Assembly: GCF_002930645.1 (NCBI RefSeq) | Contig: NZ_PSNW01000001.1 | Span: forward strand, 550,600-614,599 | From: Solimonas fluminis | Lineage (GTDB): Bacteria > Pseudomonadota > Gammaproteobacteria > Nevskiales > Nevskiaceae | Length of the DNA: 64,000 nucleotides | Direction: 5' to 3' | Shown here: positions 7,829-16,692 of the stretch, piece after piece | Numbering within the stretch: position 1 is the first letter of the stretch | Layout: each line of letters starts with the position of its first letter | Notes under the pieces: generated by a model | What the model was told of the DNA's origin: nothing | Database searches by the model: none | The model's input: only the letters and a program-made list of their open reading frames with translations | Program-made: the position numbers and the translations under genes

Positions 7829-7845
7829 GTGGCATGTTGTTTGCT
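7829..7845 (+). promoter_or_regulatory. Sigma-54 promoter of nirB
   Basis: GTGGCATGTTGTTTGCT has GG at 7831-7832 and GC at 7843-7844, 10 bases apart, in an RpoN context. The predicted start site is near 7856. This rules out the in-frame GTG at 7829 as the nirB start codon and favours the ATG at 7880. Confidence 0.8.
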
Positions 7846-7879
7846 TATTTTTAGTTACCCAAAAGAAGGACGAGGCAAG

Positions 7880-10429
7880 ATGGTGCAGAAGCAGAAAATC
7901 GTGGTGATCGGCCATGGCATGGTCGGCCACAAGTTCCTGGAGTCGCTGGCCGAAGCCGGGCTGCCGAACCTGGAAGTGACGGTGCTCTGCGAGGAGCCGC
8001 GCCCCGCCTACGATCGCGTGCATCTGTCCGAGTTCTTCGCCGGCAAGTCCGCCGAGGATCTGTCGCTGGTGGCGCCGGACTTCTTCGGCCGCGATGGCCT
8101 GCTGCTCAAGCTCAACGCCCGCGCCAGCGCGATCGACCGCGCCATGAAGACCATCACGGTCTCCACCGGCGAGACCCTGCACTACGACAAGCTGGTGCTG
8201 GCCACCGGCTCCTATCCCTTCGTGCCGCCGGTGCCGGGCAAGGACCGCAAGGACATCTTCGTCTACCGCACCATCGAAGACCTCGAGGGCATGAAGGAAT
8301 GCGGCGCCCGCTCCAGGACCGGCGTGGTCATCGGCGGCGGCCTGCTGGGCCTGGAATGCGCCAAGGCGCTGCGCGACATGGGCCTTCAGACCCATGTCGT
8401 CGAATTCGCTCCGCGCCTGATGGCGGTGCAGGTCGACGACGGTGGCGGCCGCACCCTGCGCCGCAAGATCGAGGAACTGGGCGTCACCGTCCACACCCAG
8501 AAGAACACCGTCGAGATCGTCGATGGGGAGGCCGGCACCCACCGCATGAAGTTCGCGGACGGCAGCCATCTGGACACCGACATGATCGTGTTCTCCGCCG
8601 GCATCCGCCCGCGCGACGAACTGGCCAGGGCCTGCCAGCTGGGCGTCGGCGAACGCGGCGGCATCGTGATCGACAACTTCTGCCGCACCCTGGACCCGGA
8701 CGTCTACGCCATCGGCGAATGCGCCCTGTGGTCGGGCCGCATCTTCGGCCTGGTGGCCCCGGGCTACGACATGGCCCGCGTCGCCGCCAAACACCTGCTG
8801 GGCCAGGTCGCCGAGTTCACCGGCGCCGACATGAGCACCAAGCTCAAGCTGATGGGCGTGGACGTGGCCAGCATCGGCGACGCCATGGGCAACACCCCGG
8901 GCAGCCGCGTCTACCAGTTCAACGACGAGCGCAAGCAGGTCTACAAGAAGCTGGTGGTGTCCGAGGACGGCAAGTACCTGCTCGGCGGCGTGCTGGTGGG
9001 CGATGCCGAGGAATACGGCACCCTGCTGCAGATGATGCTCAACAAGATGGAGCTGCCGGAATCGCCGGAGTTCCTGATCCTGCCGGACTCCGGCGGCAGG
9101 AAACCGGCGCTGGGCGTGGACAAGCTGCCCGACTCCGCCCAGATCTGTTCCTGCAACAACGTTTCCAAGGGCCAGATCTGCGCGGCGGTCTGCGAGGGCG
9201 CCACGTCCATCGGCGCCATCAAGAGCGCGACCCGTGCCGGCACTTCCTGCGGCGGCTGCGTGCCGCTGGCCACCCAGGTCATGAAGGCCGAGATGAAGAA
9301 GCAGGGCATGGCGGTCAACAACCATGTCTGCGAGCACTTCCCCTATTCGCGCCAGGAAATCTACCACCTGGTGCGGGTTGGCCAGATCAAGACCTTCGAA
9401 ACCCTGCTGGAGAAGCACGGCAAGGGCCTGGGCTGCGACATCTGCAAGCCGGTGGCCGCCAGCGTCTTCGCTTCCTGCTGGAACGACTTCGTGCTCAAGA
9501 AGGAGCACGCGGCGCTGCAGGATTCCAATGACTATTTCCTGGGCAACATCCAGAAGGACGGCACCTACTCCGTGGTGCCGCGCATGCCCGGCGGCGAAGT
9601 CACCGCCGACGGCCTGATCGCGGTGGGCCAGGTCGCCAAGAAGTACGGCCTCTACACCAAGATCACCGGCGGCCAGCGCGTGGACCTGTTCGGCGCCCGA
9701 CTGGAGCAGTTGCCGCTGATCTGGGACGAGCTGATCGCCGCCGGCTTCGAGACCGGCCATGCCTATGCCAAGTCCCTGCGCACGGTGAAGTCCTGCGTCG
9801 GCAGCACCTGGTGCCGCTATGGCGTCGACGATTCGGTGGGCCTGGCGATCGAGATCGAGAACCGCTACAAGGGCCTGCGCGCGCCGCACAAGCTCAAGTT
9901 CGCCGTGTCGGGCTGCACCCGCGAATGCGCCGAGGCGCAGGGCAAGGACGTCGGCATCATCGCCACCGAGAAGGGCTGGAACCTCTACGTCTGCGGCAAC
10001 GGCGGCATGAAGCCGCGTCACGCCGAGCTGATCGCCAGCGACCTCGACAAGGCCACCCTGGTCCGGTACATCGACCGCTTCCTGATGTTCTACGTGCGCA
10101 CCGCCGACAGGCTGCAGCGCACCAGCACCTGGCGCGAGAACCTCGAGGGCGGCCTGGACTACCTCAAGGGCGTCATCATCGACGACAAGCTCGGCATCGC
10201 CGCGGAACTGGAAGCCGAGATGCAGCACGTCGTCGATACCTACGAGTGCGAGTGGAAGAAGGCGGTCACCGATCCCGAGTCCCGTAAGCGCTTCCGCACC
10301 TTCGTCAACAGCGACAAGGCCGACAGCAACGTCGTCTTCATCGAGGAGCGCGGCCAGATCCGGCCGGCGACGCCCGAGGAGAAGAAGTCGAAGCTGGAAA
10401 GCATCCCCGTCGTGGTGAAGGCGGCATAG
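7880..10429 (+). CDS. nirB: Assimilatory NAD(P)H nitrite reductase, large subunit
   Basis: An 849-residue protein that reduces nitrite to ammonium in the cytoplasm. The domains in order are: FAD/NAD(P)-binding oxidoreductase (1-410, second Rossmann motif VVIGGGLLGLE near 150), a BFD-like [2Fe-2S] domain (CSCNN near 421 and CGGC near 456), a second Cys-rich segment (GCDICKP), and a ferredoxin-type nitrite reductase half. In that half CVGSTWC (about 638-644) and CTREC (about 678-682) hold the siroheme and [4Fe-4S] cluster. Length matches NirB. The ATG at 7880 follows GAGG at 5 bases and lies after the sigma-54 start site. The TAG stop ends on the first base of a MITE-like element. Confidence 0.93.
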   Translation: MVQKQKIVVIGHGMVGHKFLESLAEAGLPNLEVTVLCEEPRPAYDRVHLSEFFAGKSAEDLSLVAPDFFGRDGLLLKLNARASAIDRAMKTITVSTGETLHYDKLVLATGSYPFVPPVPGKDRKDIFVYRTIEDLEGMKECGARSRTGVVIGGGLLGLECAKALRDMGLQTHVVEFAPRLMAVQVDDGGGRTLRRKIEELGVTVHTQKNTVEIVDGEAGTHRMKFADGSHLDTDMIVFSAGIRPRDELARACQLGVGERGGIVIDNFCRTLDPDVYAIGECALWSGRIFGLVAPGYDMARVAAKHLLGQVAEFTGADMSTKLKLMGVDVASIGDAMGNTPGSRVYQFNDERKQVYKKLVVSEDGKYLLGGVLVGDAEEYGTLLQMMLNKMELPESPEFLILPDSGGRKPALGVDKLPDSAQICSCNNVSKGQICAAVCEGATSIGAIKSATRAGTSCGGCVPLATQVMKAEMKKQGMAVNNHVCEHFPYSRQEIYHLVRVGQIKTFETLLEKHGKGLGCDICKPVAASVFASCWNDFVLKKEHAALQDSNDYFLGNIQKDGTYSVVPRMPGGEVTADGLIAVGQVAKKYGLYTKITGGQRVDLFGARLEQLPLIWDELIAAGFETGHAYAKSLRTVKSCVGSTWCRYGVDDSVGLAIEIENRYKGLRAPHKLKFAVSGCTRECAEAQGKDVGIIATEKGWNLYVCGNGGMKPRHAELIASDLDKATLVRYIDRFLMFYVRTADRLQRTSTWRENLEGGLDYLKGVIIDDKLGIAAELEAEMQHVVDTYECEWKKAVTDPESRKRFRTFVNSDKADSNVVFIEERGQIRPATPEEKKSKLESIPVVVKAA

Positions 10430-10695
10430 AGCCTATTCATGAGTCAGACGCACACGCGTTGCCGCCAGAAATCGCGCCAGGCAAGTCGGCCGATGCGAGG
10501 TTTGGTGGTTCCAGACAAGCAGCGGTCGACGCCCCATGGCGCGATTTCCGGCGCAACCCGGAGGGACGGGGCCATTTTCGCGCCCCGCGTTCCCTATCGC
10601 CGCTTATGCACTTCGAGTACACCGCGCGTCGATAGGGGCAGCGGGACACAAAAGTGGCACGCCGTCGCGTGCGCATCTGAATCATGAATAGGCTC
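10429..10695. mobile_element. MITE-like element between nirB and nirD
   Basis: A 267-bp non-coding element with 30-bp terminal inverted repeats (10429-10458 and 10666-10695) that match at 27 of 30 positions and begin GAGCCTATTCATGA. TA flanks both ends (10427-10428 and 10696-10697), which fits a 2-bp TA target duplication as in IS630-type and some IS5-type elements. Inside are two further inverted repeats (GAAATCGCGCCA with its complement, and CCCTATCG with its complement). There is no transposase, so it would be mobilised in trans. It pushes nirD 281 bp away from nirB. Confidence 0.8.
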
Positions 10696-10710
10696 TATAG
10701 GAACATGAAC

Positions 10711-11058
10711 ATGGATGGCGACCGCAACGTGAGCACCTGGGTCCCGGTCTGCGCCGTTGAAGATATCGTGCCGAACACCGGCGTCTGCGCCCTGGTCGGC
10801 GAGGAGGCCGTGGCGGTGTTCCGCGTCGGAACGGGTGAGGGAATCTTCGCGATTTCCAACTATGATCCGAACTCGGAGGCCTCGGTCCTGTCCCGCGGCC
10901 TGATCGGCAGCCTGGGCGATCGCGTCGTCGTCGCCTCTCCGATCTACAAGCACCACTTCGATCTGAAAACCGGCGAATGCCTGGAAGCACCCGAGCACTC
11001 CGTGCGAGCCTACCCCGCGCGCATCGAGAACGGGCAAATCCTCGTCGCCGCACACTGA
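10711..11058 (+). CDS. nirD: Nitrite reductase small subunit
   Basis: A 115-residue Rieske-fold protein of the NirD type. It carries the family stretch DPNSEASVLSRGLIGSLG followed by VVVASPIYKHHFDLKTGEC. It lacks the CxH and CxxH ligands of true Rieske proteins, as NirD normally does, so it has no iron-sulfur cluster and works as a partner of NirB. Three in-frame ATGs are possible. That at 10684 lies inside the element's terminal repeat, and 10705 is too close to AGGA at 10699-10702. The ATG at 10711 has the best spacing (8 bases). Confidence 0.87.
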   Translation: MDGDRNVSTWVPVCAVEDIVPNTGVCALVGEEAVAVFRVGTGEGIFAISNYDPNSEASVLSRGLIGSLGDRVVVASPIYKHHFDLKTGECLEAPEHSVRAYPARIENGQILVAAH

Positions 11059-11154
11059 GCACCCAAGCGGGAGGTCGTCCCGCCGCGCGGACCGTTATCA
11101 AAGGGCCGGTATCGTGCGACGGACGATTCTCCCGCCGGGGGGCAACAGGAACCC

Positions 11155-12381
11155 ATGAGCACTTCGAAGCCAAAGCTTGCGGTGGTCGGCAACGGCATGG
11201 CGGGCATGCGCACCGTCGAGGAGCTGCTGAAGCTCGCTCCCGATCTCTACGACATCACCGTGTTCGGTGCCGAGCCGCACGGCAACTACAACCGCATCCT
11301 GCTGTCCCCCGTCCTCGCCGGTGAAAAGACCGTCGACGACATCATGCTGAACACGCGCGAGTGGTACGCCAAGAACGGCATCACCCTGCATGCCGGCGAC
11401 CCGGTGGTGAAGATCGACCGCCCGCGCCGCACCCTGTACTCGAAGTCGGGCGTGGAACTGCCGTACGATCGCCTGCTGCTGGCCACCGGCTCCAAGCCCT
11501 TCATCATTCCGGTGCCGGGCCACCAGCTGCCGGGCGTGATTGCGTTCCGCGACATCCAGGACGTGGAAACCATGCTGGAAGCGGCCCGCAACCACCGGCA
11601 TGCGGTGGTGATCGGCGGCGGCCTGCTGGGCCTGGAGGCCGCCAACGGCCTGCTGCGCCAGGGCATGGACGTGACCGTGGTTCACGTCATGGACAGCCTG
11701 ATGGAGCGCCAGCTCGACAAGCCGGCCGCGGCCCTGCTGAAGACCTCGCTGGAGCGCAAGGGCCTGCGCATCATGCTCAATGCCAATACCGCGGAGATCG
11801 TCGGCCCCGACCGCGTCACCGCGCTGCGCTTCAAGGACGGCAGCGAGATTCCGGCCGACCTGGTGGTGATGACCGCCGGCGTGCGCCCCAACATCGATCT
11901 CGCCAGGAGCGCCGGCCTGCAGTGCGACCGCGCGATCATGGTGGATGACACCCTCCAGACCTTCGACCCGCGCATCTACGCCGTGGGCGAATGCGTACAG
12001 CATCGCAAGGCCCTGTTCGGCCTGGTGGCACCGATCTGGGACCAGGCGCGCGTCTGCGCCACCCACCTCGCCGGCTTCGGCCACTCGCGCTACGTGCAGC
12101 AGGCCACCGCCACCAAGCTCAAGGTCACCGGCGTGGACCTCTACTCGGCCGGCGATTTCATCGGCAACGCCGACAGCGAGGACTTGGTGATGCGCGATCC
12201 GCGCCGCGGGGTCTACAAGCGCCTCGTGCTGAAGGACAACCGCGTGATCGGCGCCGTGCTGTACGGCGACGTCAAGGACGGCCCCTGGTACTTCGAGCTG
12301 ATCCAGAACAAGACCGACATCGCCAGCCTGCGCAGCCGCCTGCTCTTCGGACAGGCCTACTGCGAACCGCGCGCCGCCTAG
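11155..12381 (+). CDS. nasB: NirB-like FAD oxidoreductase, electron donor to nitrate reductase
   Basis: A 408-residue pyridine nucleotide-disulfide oxidoreductase with an FAD motif VVGNGMAGMRT (about 10-20) and an NAD(P) motif VVIGGGLLGLE (about 150). It aligns with the N-terminal half of NirB but ends before any [2Fe-2S] domain. It sits 13 bp before nasA, and NasA here carries its own C-terminal BFD-like domain. The most likely role is to pass electrons from NAD(P)H to NasA. The symbol follows that role and is inferred from context. Confidence 0.75.
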   Translation: MSTSKPKLAVVGNGMAGMRTVEELLKLAPDLYDITVFGAEPHGNYNRILLSPVLAGEKTVDDIMLNTREWYAKNGITLHAGDPVVKIDRPRRTLYSKSGVELPYDRLLLATGSKPFIIPVPGHQLPGVIAFRDIQDVETMLEAARNHRHAVVIGGGLLGLEAANGLLRQGMDVTVVHVMDSLMERQLDKPAAALLKTSLERKGLRIMLNANTAEIVGPDRVTALRFKDGSEIPADLVVMTAGVRPNIDLARSAGLQCDRAIMVDDTLQTFDPRIYAVGECVQHRKALFGLVAPIWDQARVCATHLAGFGHSRYVQQATATKLKVTGVDLYSAGDFIGNADSEDLVMRDPRRGVYKRLVLKDNRVIGAVLYGDVKDGPWYFELIQNKTDIASLRSRLLFGQAYCEPRAA

Positions 12382-12394
12382 AACGACCCAAGAC

Positions 12395-15082
12395 GTGACC
12401 TTGCCCGCCCCCCTTTCCGCCGCCGCCACCACCTTCACCACCTGCCCGTACTGCGGCGTGGGCTGCGGGGTGAAGGCCAGCACCCGCCCGGACGGCCAAC
12501 TCGACGTCGCCGGCGACGAGGGCCATGGCTCCAACTACGGCAAGCTCTGCGTGAAGGGCTCGGCGCTCGGGGAGACGGTGGACCTGCACGGCCGCCTGCT
12601 CTACCCGAAGGTGGACGGGCAGCGCGTCAGCTGGGATGCCGCGCTGGATCGCGTGGCCGGCGGCCTGCGGCGCATCATCGACCAGCATGGCCCCGACGCG
12701 GTGGCGCTGTACGTCTCCGGGCAGTTGCTGACCGAGGACTACTACGTCGCCAACAAGCTGATGAAGGGCTATGTCGGCACCGCCAACATCGACACCAACT
12801 CCCGCCTGTGCATGTCCTCCGCCGTGGCCGGGCACAAGCGTGCCTTCGGCGAGGACCTGGTGCCGGTCTGCTACGAGGACCTGGAGCAGTCCGACCTCGT
12901 CGTGCTGGTGGGCTCCAACACCGCCTGGTGCCATCCGATCATCTTCCAGCGCATCGCCAAGGCCAAGGAAGCACGGCCGGAGATGAAGCTGGTGGTGATC
13001 GACCCGCGCCGCACCGCCACCTGCGAGCTGGCCGACCTGCACCTGCCGGTCAAGGCCGGCACCGATGTCTGGCTGTTCAACGGCCTGCTGTCCTTCCTGC
13101 ACCAGCATGGGGTGATGGACACCGGCTTCGTCGAGCGGCATACCGCCGACCTGGCGCGCACCATGGCCATCGCCGACAACACCGCCGGCGACGTGCGCTC
13201 CGTGGCGCGCGCCTGCAGGATCGGGGAGGCCGACCTGCTGGAGTTCTACCGGCTGTTCGCCCGAACCGAGAAGGTCATCACCGCGTTCTCGCAGGGCGTC
13301 AACCAGTCCTCCGCGGGTACCGACAAGGTCAACAGCATCATCAACTGCCACCTGCTGACCGGCCGCATCGGCCGGCCCGGCATGGGCCCCTTCTCGATCA
13401 CCGGCCAGCCCAATGCCATGGGCGGCCGAGAGGTCGGCGGCCTGGCCAACATGCTGGCCGCGCACATGGAGCTGGGCAACGCCCGGCACCGCGACATCGT
13501 CCAGGAGTTCTGGGACTCGCCTCGCATCGCCGACAAGCCGGGCCTCAAGGCGGTGGACCTGTTCAAGGCGATCGAGGAAGGCAAGGTCAAGGCCGTGTGG
13601 ATCATGGCGACCAATCCGGTGGTCAGCCTGCCGGACGCCGACCAGGTCAAGCGCGCGCTGGAGAAGTGCGAGTTGGTGATCAGTTCCGACATCATCGAAA
13701 AGACCGACACCAACGGCTTCGCCCATGTGCTGCTGCCGGCGCTGGGCTGGGGCGAGAAGGACGGCACCGTCACCAATTCCGAACGCCGCATCTCGCGCCA
13801 GCGCCGGTTCCTGGCCGCGCCCGGCGAAGCCCGCGCGGACTGGGACATCATCTGCGACGTGGCCCGGCGCATGGGCTACTCCGGTTTCGGCTTCGAGGAT
13901 GTCCATGCCGTGTTCGACGAGCATGCCCGCCTGTCCGCGTACCGCAACGAGGGCAGCCGCTGCTTCGACCTCGGCGGGCTCGTCGGGCTGGGCGCCGCGG
14001 GATTCGACGCGCTGGCACCGGTGCAATGGCCGGTGACCGCCTCCGGCGGCACCGCCCGGCTGTTCGAGGACGGGCGCTACTTCCATGCCGACGGCAAGGC
14101 CCGTTTCGTGCCGACTCCGGTGCGCGCGCCGGCCCATGCGCCGGACGAGCAGTATCCGCTGATCCTCAACACCGGCCGCGTGCGCGACCAGTGGCACACC
14201 ATGACCCGCACCGGCAAGTCGCCGAAGCTGGCCGACCACATCCCGGAACCCTTCGTGGACATGCACCCGCAGGACGCGCTGCTGTCCGGCGTCCGTGCCG
14301 GGGAGCTGGCCCGCGTCGCCACCCGCTGGGGCTCGCTGGTGGCGCGCGTGCAGCACGGCGGCGGCATCCCGCGCGGCAACGTCTTCGTGCCGATCCACTG
14401 GAACGGCCAGTTCGCCTCCGATGCCCGCGTCGGCAGCCTGGTGAACCCGATCGTGGACCCCATCTCCGGCGAGCCGGAGTTCAAGCACACGCCGGTGCGC
14501 GTGGAGGAATTCCGCGTGCTCTGGCACGGCTTCGTGCTATCGCGCCACGAACTGGCGATGGAGAACACCACCTGGTGGACGCGCATCCAGGGACGCCAGT
14601 TCCTGCGCTACGAAATCGCCGGCCGCGACAAGTCGCTGGACCGCAGCCCCTGGGCGCGCAGCCTGTTCGGTGCCGAGGGCCCGGAAGCGGACTGGATCGA
14701 GTACGAGGACCGCAGCGCCGGCGTCTACCGCGCCGCACTGGTGGTGGAGGACCGCATCGAATGCTGCGTATTCATTTCGCCGCGCCCCGACCTGCCCTCG
14801 CGCGCCTGGCTGGCCAGCCTGTTCGTGAAGGAGCAGCTGGAGGAGATCGACCGCGTCGGCCTGCTGGTGGGCGAGCCGCTGGAAAAGGGCGCGGATACCG
14901 GCCCCACCGTCTGCTCCTGCTTCGGCGTGGGCCGCAACACGATCTGCGCGGCGATCCGCGACAAGAACCTCAAGACCCCTGCCGAGATCACCGGCTGCCT
15001 CAAGGCCGGCGGCAACTGCGGCTCCTGCGTGCCGGAGCTCAAGAAACTGCTGGCGGAAGTCCGCGCGACAGAAGCGGCTTGA
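12395..15082 (+). CDS. nasA: Assimilatory nitrate reductase, catalytic subunit, with C-terminal BFD-like domain
   Basis: An 895-residue molybdopterin oxidoreductase that reduces nitrate to nitrite in the cytoplasm. The N-terminal [4Fe-4S] ligands are Cys17, Cys20, Cys24 and Cys52 (CPYCGVGC and KLCVKG). The bis-MGD binding and catalytic regions follow, including the molydopterin-binding C-terminal barrel (INTGRVRDQWHTMTRTGK). The last about 55 residues form a BFD-like [2Fe-2S] domain (CSCFGVGRNTICAAI and CGSCVPELK). There is no Tat signal, which fits an assimilatory enzyme. The start is GTG, 13 bp after nasB. No ATG is available near the N-terminus. Confidence 0.92.
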   Translation: MTLPAPLSAAATTFTTCPYCGVGCGVKASTRPDGQLDVAGDEGHGSNYGKLCVKGSALGETVDLHGRLLYPKVDGQRVSWDAALDRVAGGLRRIIDQHGPDAVALYVSGQLLTEDYYVANKLMKGYVGTANIDTNSRLCMSSAVAGHKRAFGEDLVPVCYEDLEQSDLVVLVGSNTAWCHPIIFQRIAKAKEARPEMKLVVIDPRRTATCELADLHLPVKAGTDVWLFNGLLSFLHQHGVMDTGFVERHTADLARTMAIADNTAGDVRSVARACRIGEADLLEFYRLFARTEKVITAFSQGVNQSSAGTDKVNSIINCHLLTGRIGRPGMGPFSITGQPNAMGGREVGGLANMLAAHMELGNARHRDIVQEFWDSPRIADKPGLKAVDLFKAIEEGKVKAVWIMATNPVVSLPDADQVKRALEKCELVISSDIIEKTDTNGFAHVLLPALGWGEKDGTVTNSERRISRQRRFLAAPGEARADWDIICDVARRMGYSGFGFEDVHAVFDEHARLSAYRNEGSRCFDLGGLVGLGAAGFDALAPVQWPVTASGGTARLFEDGRYFHADGKARFVPTPVRAPAHAPDEQYPLILNTGRVRDQWHTMTRTGKSPKLADHIPEPFVDMHPQDALLSGVRAGELARVATRWGSLVARVQHGGGIPRGNVFVPIHWNGQFASDARVGSLVNPIVDPISGEPEFKHTPVRVEEFRVLWHGFVLSRHELAMENTTWWTRIQGRQFLRYEIAGRDKSLDRSPWARSLFGAEGPEADWIEYEDRSAGVYRAALVVEDRIECCVFISPRPDLPSRAWLASLFVKEQLEEIDRVGLLVGEPLEKGADTGPTVCSCFGVGRNTICAAIRDKNLKTPAEITGCLKAGGNCGSCVPELKKLLAEVRATEAA

Positions 15083-15094
15083 GACCTGGCGGGA

Positions 15095-15145
15095 GCGGCC
15101 CTGGCCGCGATTCGACGGTGCGGAAAAGATCGCGGCCGAGGCCGC
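15095..15145. repeat. Inverted repeat between convergent nasA and hemD-like genes
   Basis: The arms 15095-15111 and 15129-15145 are complementary at 15 of 17 positions, with the core GCGGCC/GGCCGC. The GGGAGCGGCC...GGCCGCGCCCA pattern resembles dispersed palindromes common in GC-rich gammaproteobacteria. There is no T-run, but it could act as a transcription barrier for either gene. Confidence 0.5.
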
Positions 15146-15162
15146 GCCCACGACCTATGCGC

Positions 15163-15987
15163 CTATCGCCCCAATTTCTCGACCAATGCCTGCGTCAGCG
15201 GCTTCATGTAGAAGCTGTCGGCCGGTATCACCTGGCTGTCGATGCCGCGGGCCGCCAGCAGGTCCGCTACCACCGGCCCCACCGAGGCCACCACCACCCG
15301 GCGCAGGCCGCGCAGCAGCGCGTCGTGCCGGCCCGAGCCGTCGGCCACGCGGAACAGCCGCTCCACCTGCTGCATGCTGGTGAAGGCGATCGCATCCAGT
15401 TCACCCAGGTCCAGGCGATCGATCAGCGCCAGCACCTCCGCATCGGCCGCGGCATCGGCGTAGACGTAGGGAGCCACCGGCAGCACTGTCGCCTCCGCCA
15501 CCCGCAGGTGCTCCATCAGCGGCAGGTTGGGCTCGGCACCGTAGAGCTGCACGCCGACGCGGCGCCCCTCCAGATGCAGTCCGCGCAGCAGGTCGATCAC
15601 GCCGGCCGTGGTGGCCGGCTCGGCCATCAGTTCCGGCCGCAGGCCCAGTTCCCGCAGCACCCGCGCCGGCTTGGGCCCGCGCGAAATCTTGCGCACCTGC
15701 CCCAGGCGGGCGACGAAGGGCTCGCGCAGGGCCGGCTCGTGGCGCTCGATGGCCCCCAGCAGCCGCCGCAGGCCCTCCCCGGTGAACAGGATCAGGTCGT
15801 CGCAGGAGCCGGCATTGAAGGCGCGGATCCAGGCCAGGACCGGCGCCGGGTCCGGGGCATCGAGGATGTCGATCAGCGGGCAGCGCAGGACCTGGGCGCC
15901 GCGGCGCTCCAGCAGGCCGGCGAAAACGTCCAGCTCGCGCGATTCGGGCACCGCGATCCGGCGGCCTTGGAGATTGACTTCATTCAT
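15163..15987 (-). CDS. hemD: Uroporphyrinogen-III synthase-like protein
   Basis: A 274-residue protein with the two-lobed HemD pattern. It opens LQGRRIAVPESRELD and has the central VDLLR/GRRVGVQLYG linker and a C-terminal ASVGPVVADLLAARG segment, close to the HemD signature for active-site residues. HemD closes the ring of uroporphyrinogen III, the precursor of the siroheme in NirB. Position next to nasA suggests a dedicated copy for nitrite reductase. Another hemD could exist elsewhere. The ATG at 15987 was chosen. The longer open frame upstream runs across the divergent mobA start. Confidence 0.75.
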   Translation of the reverse strand: MNEVNLQGRRIAVPESRELDVFAGLLERRGAQVLRCPLIDILDAPDPAPVLAWIRAFNAGSCDDLILFTGEGLRRLLGAIERHEPALREPFVARLGQVRKISRGPKPARVLRELGLRPELMAEPATTAGVIDLLRGLHLEGRRVGVQLYGAEPNLPLMEHLRVAEATVLPVAPYVYADAAADAEVLALIDRLDLGELDAIAFTSMQQVERLFRVADGSGRHDALLRGLRRVVVASVGPVVADLLAARGIDSQVIPADSFYMKPLTQALVEKLGR

Positions 15988-16047
15988 GTTTTTGCTGCTT
16001 GGGTTCGGGTAGTACGGCGACCCGGCCTTCGGATGTAGGATGCGCCG

Positions 16048-16692
16048 GTGAGCCAGCACCTGCACAGTGTAGCGGCCAGCCCGCTGAACGTGACGGCCGC
16101 GATCCTCGCCGGCGGCCGCGGCGAGCGGCTGGGCGGCGCCGACAAGGGCCTGGTCCGCCTCGCCGGCGTCCCGCTCTACCGTCGCGTGCAGGCCGCCTTG
16201 GAGCGGCAGGCGGGTGCTATCCTGATCGTCGCCAACCGCCATCTCGACGAATACGCCGATTCAGGACTCACCGTGGTATCCGATCCCTGGCCCGATTTCC
16301 GCGGTCCCCTCGCCGGCATGTTCGCCGCGCTGGAGGCTTCGCGGACCGACTGGCTGCTGACCGCTCCCTGTGACGCGGCGCGGCTGCCGGGGGACCTGCT
16401 GGCGCGGCTGCGCCGGGCAGTGGACACCGGTGGCGCCCGGGCGGCCTACGCCGTCGCGGACGGCGATGCCCAGTATGTCTGCAGCCTGCTGCGCCGGGAC
16501 CTGGCCGCGGCGTTGCACGAAGCCCTGGACGCCGGCGAGCGAGCCCCCAGGCGCTGGCTGGCCGACATCGGTGCCGTCAGCGCCGACTTCACCGACGCCG
16601 AACCCACGCCGGTCTGGAGCATCAACACTCCCGCCGAACTGGAAGCCGCCGAGCAGTATCTTTCATCGTCCGGGGAATCCTGCCATGGCTGA
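16048..16692 (+). CDS. mobA: Molybdenum cofactor guanylyltransferase
   Basis: A 214-residue nucleotidyltransferase with the GTP-binding loop LAGGRGERLGGADKG (about 20-34) and a central DAARLP segment typical of MobA. It links GMP to molybdopterin to give the MGD form needed by NasA. The GTG start has AGGA 7 bases upstream. It is divergent from the hemD-like gene (60 bp apart) and overlaps moaA by 8 bp, so it heads the Moco operon. Confidence 0.88.
   Translation: MSQHLHSVAASPLNVTAAILAGGRGERLGGADKGLVRLAGVPLYRRVQAALERQAGAILIVANRHLDEYADSGLTVVSDPWPDFRGPLAGMFAALEASRTDWLLTAPCDAARLPGDLLARLRRAVDTGGARAAYAVADGDAQYVCSLLRRDLAAALHEALDAGERAPRRWLADIGAVSADFTDAEPTPVWSINTPAELEAAEQYLSSSGESCHG

Noticed and set aside
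7829-7879. In-frame GTG at 7829 as the nirB start
   Set aside because: This codon lies within the sigma-54 promoter, upstream of the predicted transcription start near 7856. The extra 17 residues are not typical of NirB.
8299-9531. Long open frames antisense or out of frame to nirB, nasA, mfd, lepA and others
   Set aside because: High GC content gives long shadow frames. All of them overlap well-supported genes and have unusual composition (rich in Arg, Pro, Gly, His).
10439-10687. Two 82-residue frames inside the MITE-like element, one on each strand
   Set aside because: They begin within the inverted ends and show no family resemblance or ribosome-binding site. The element is best seen as non-coding.
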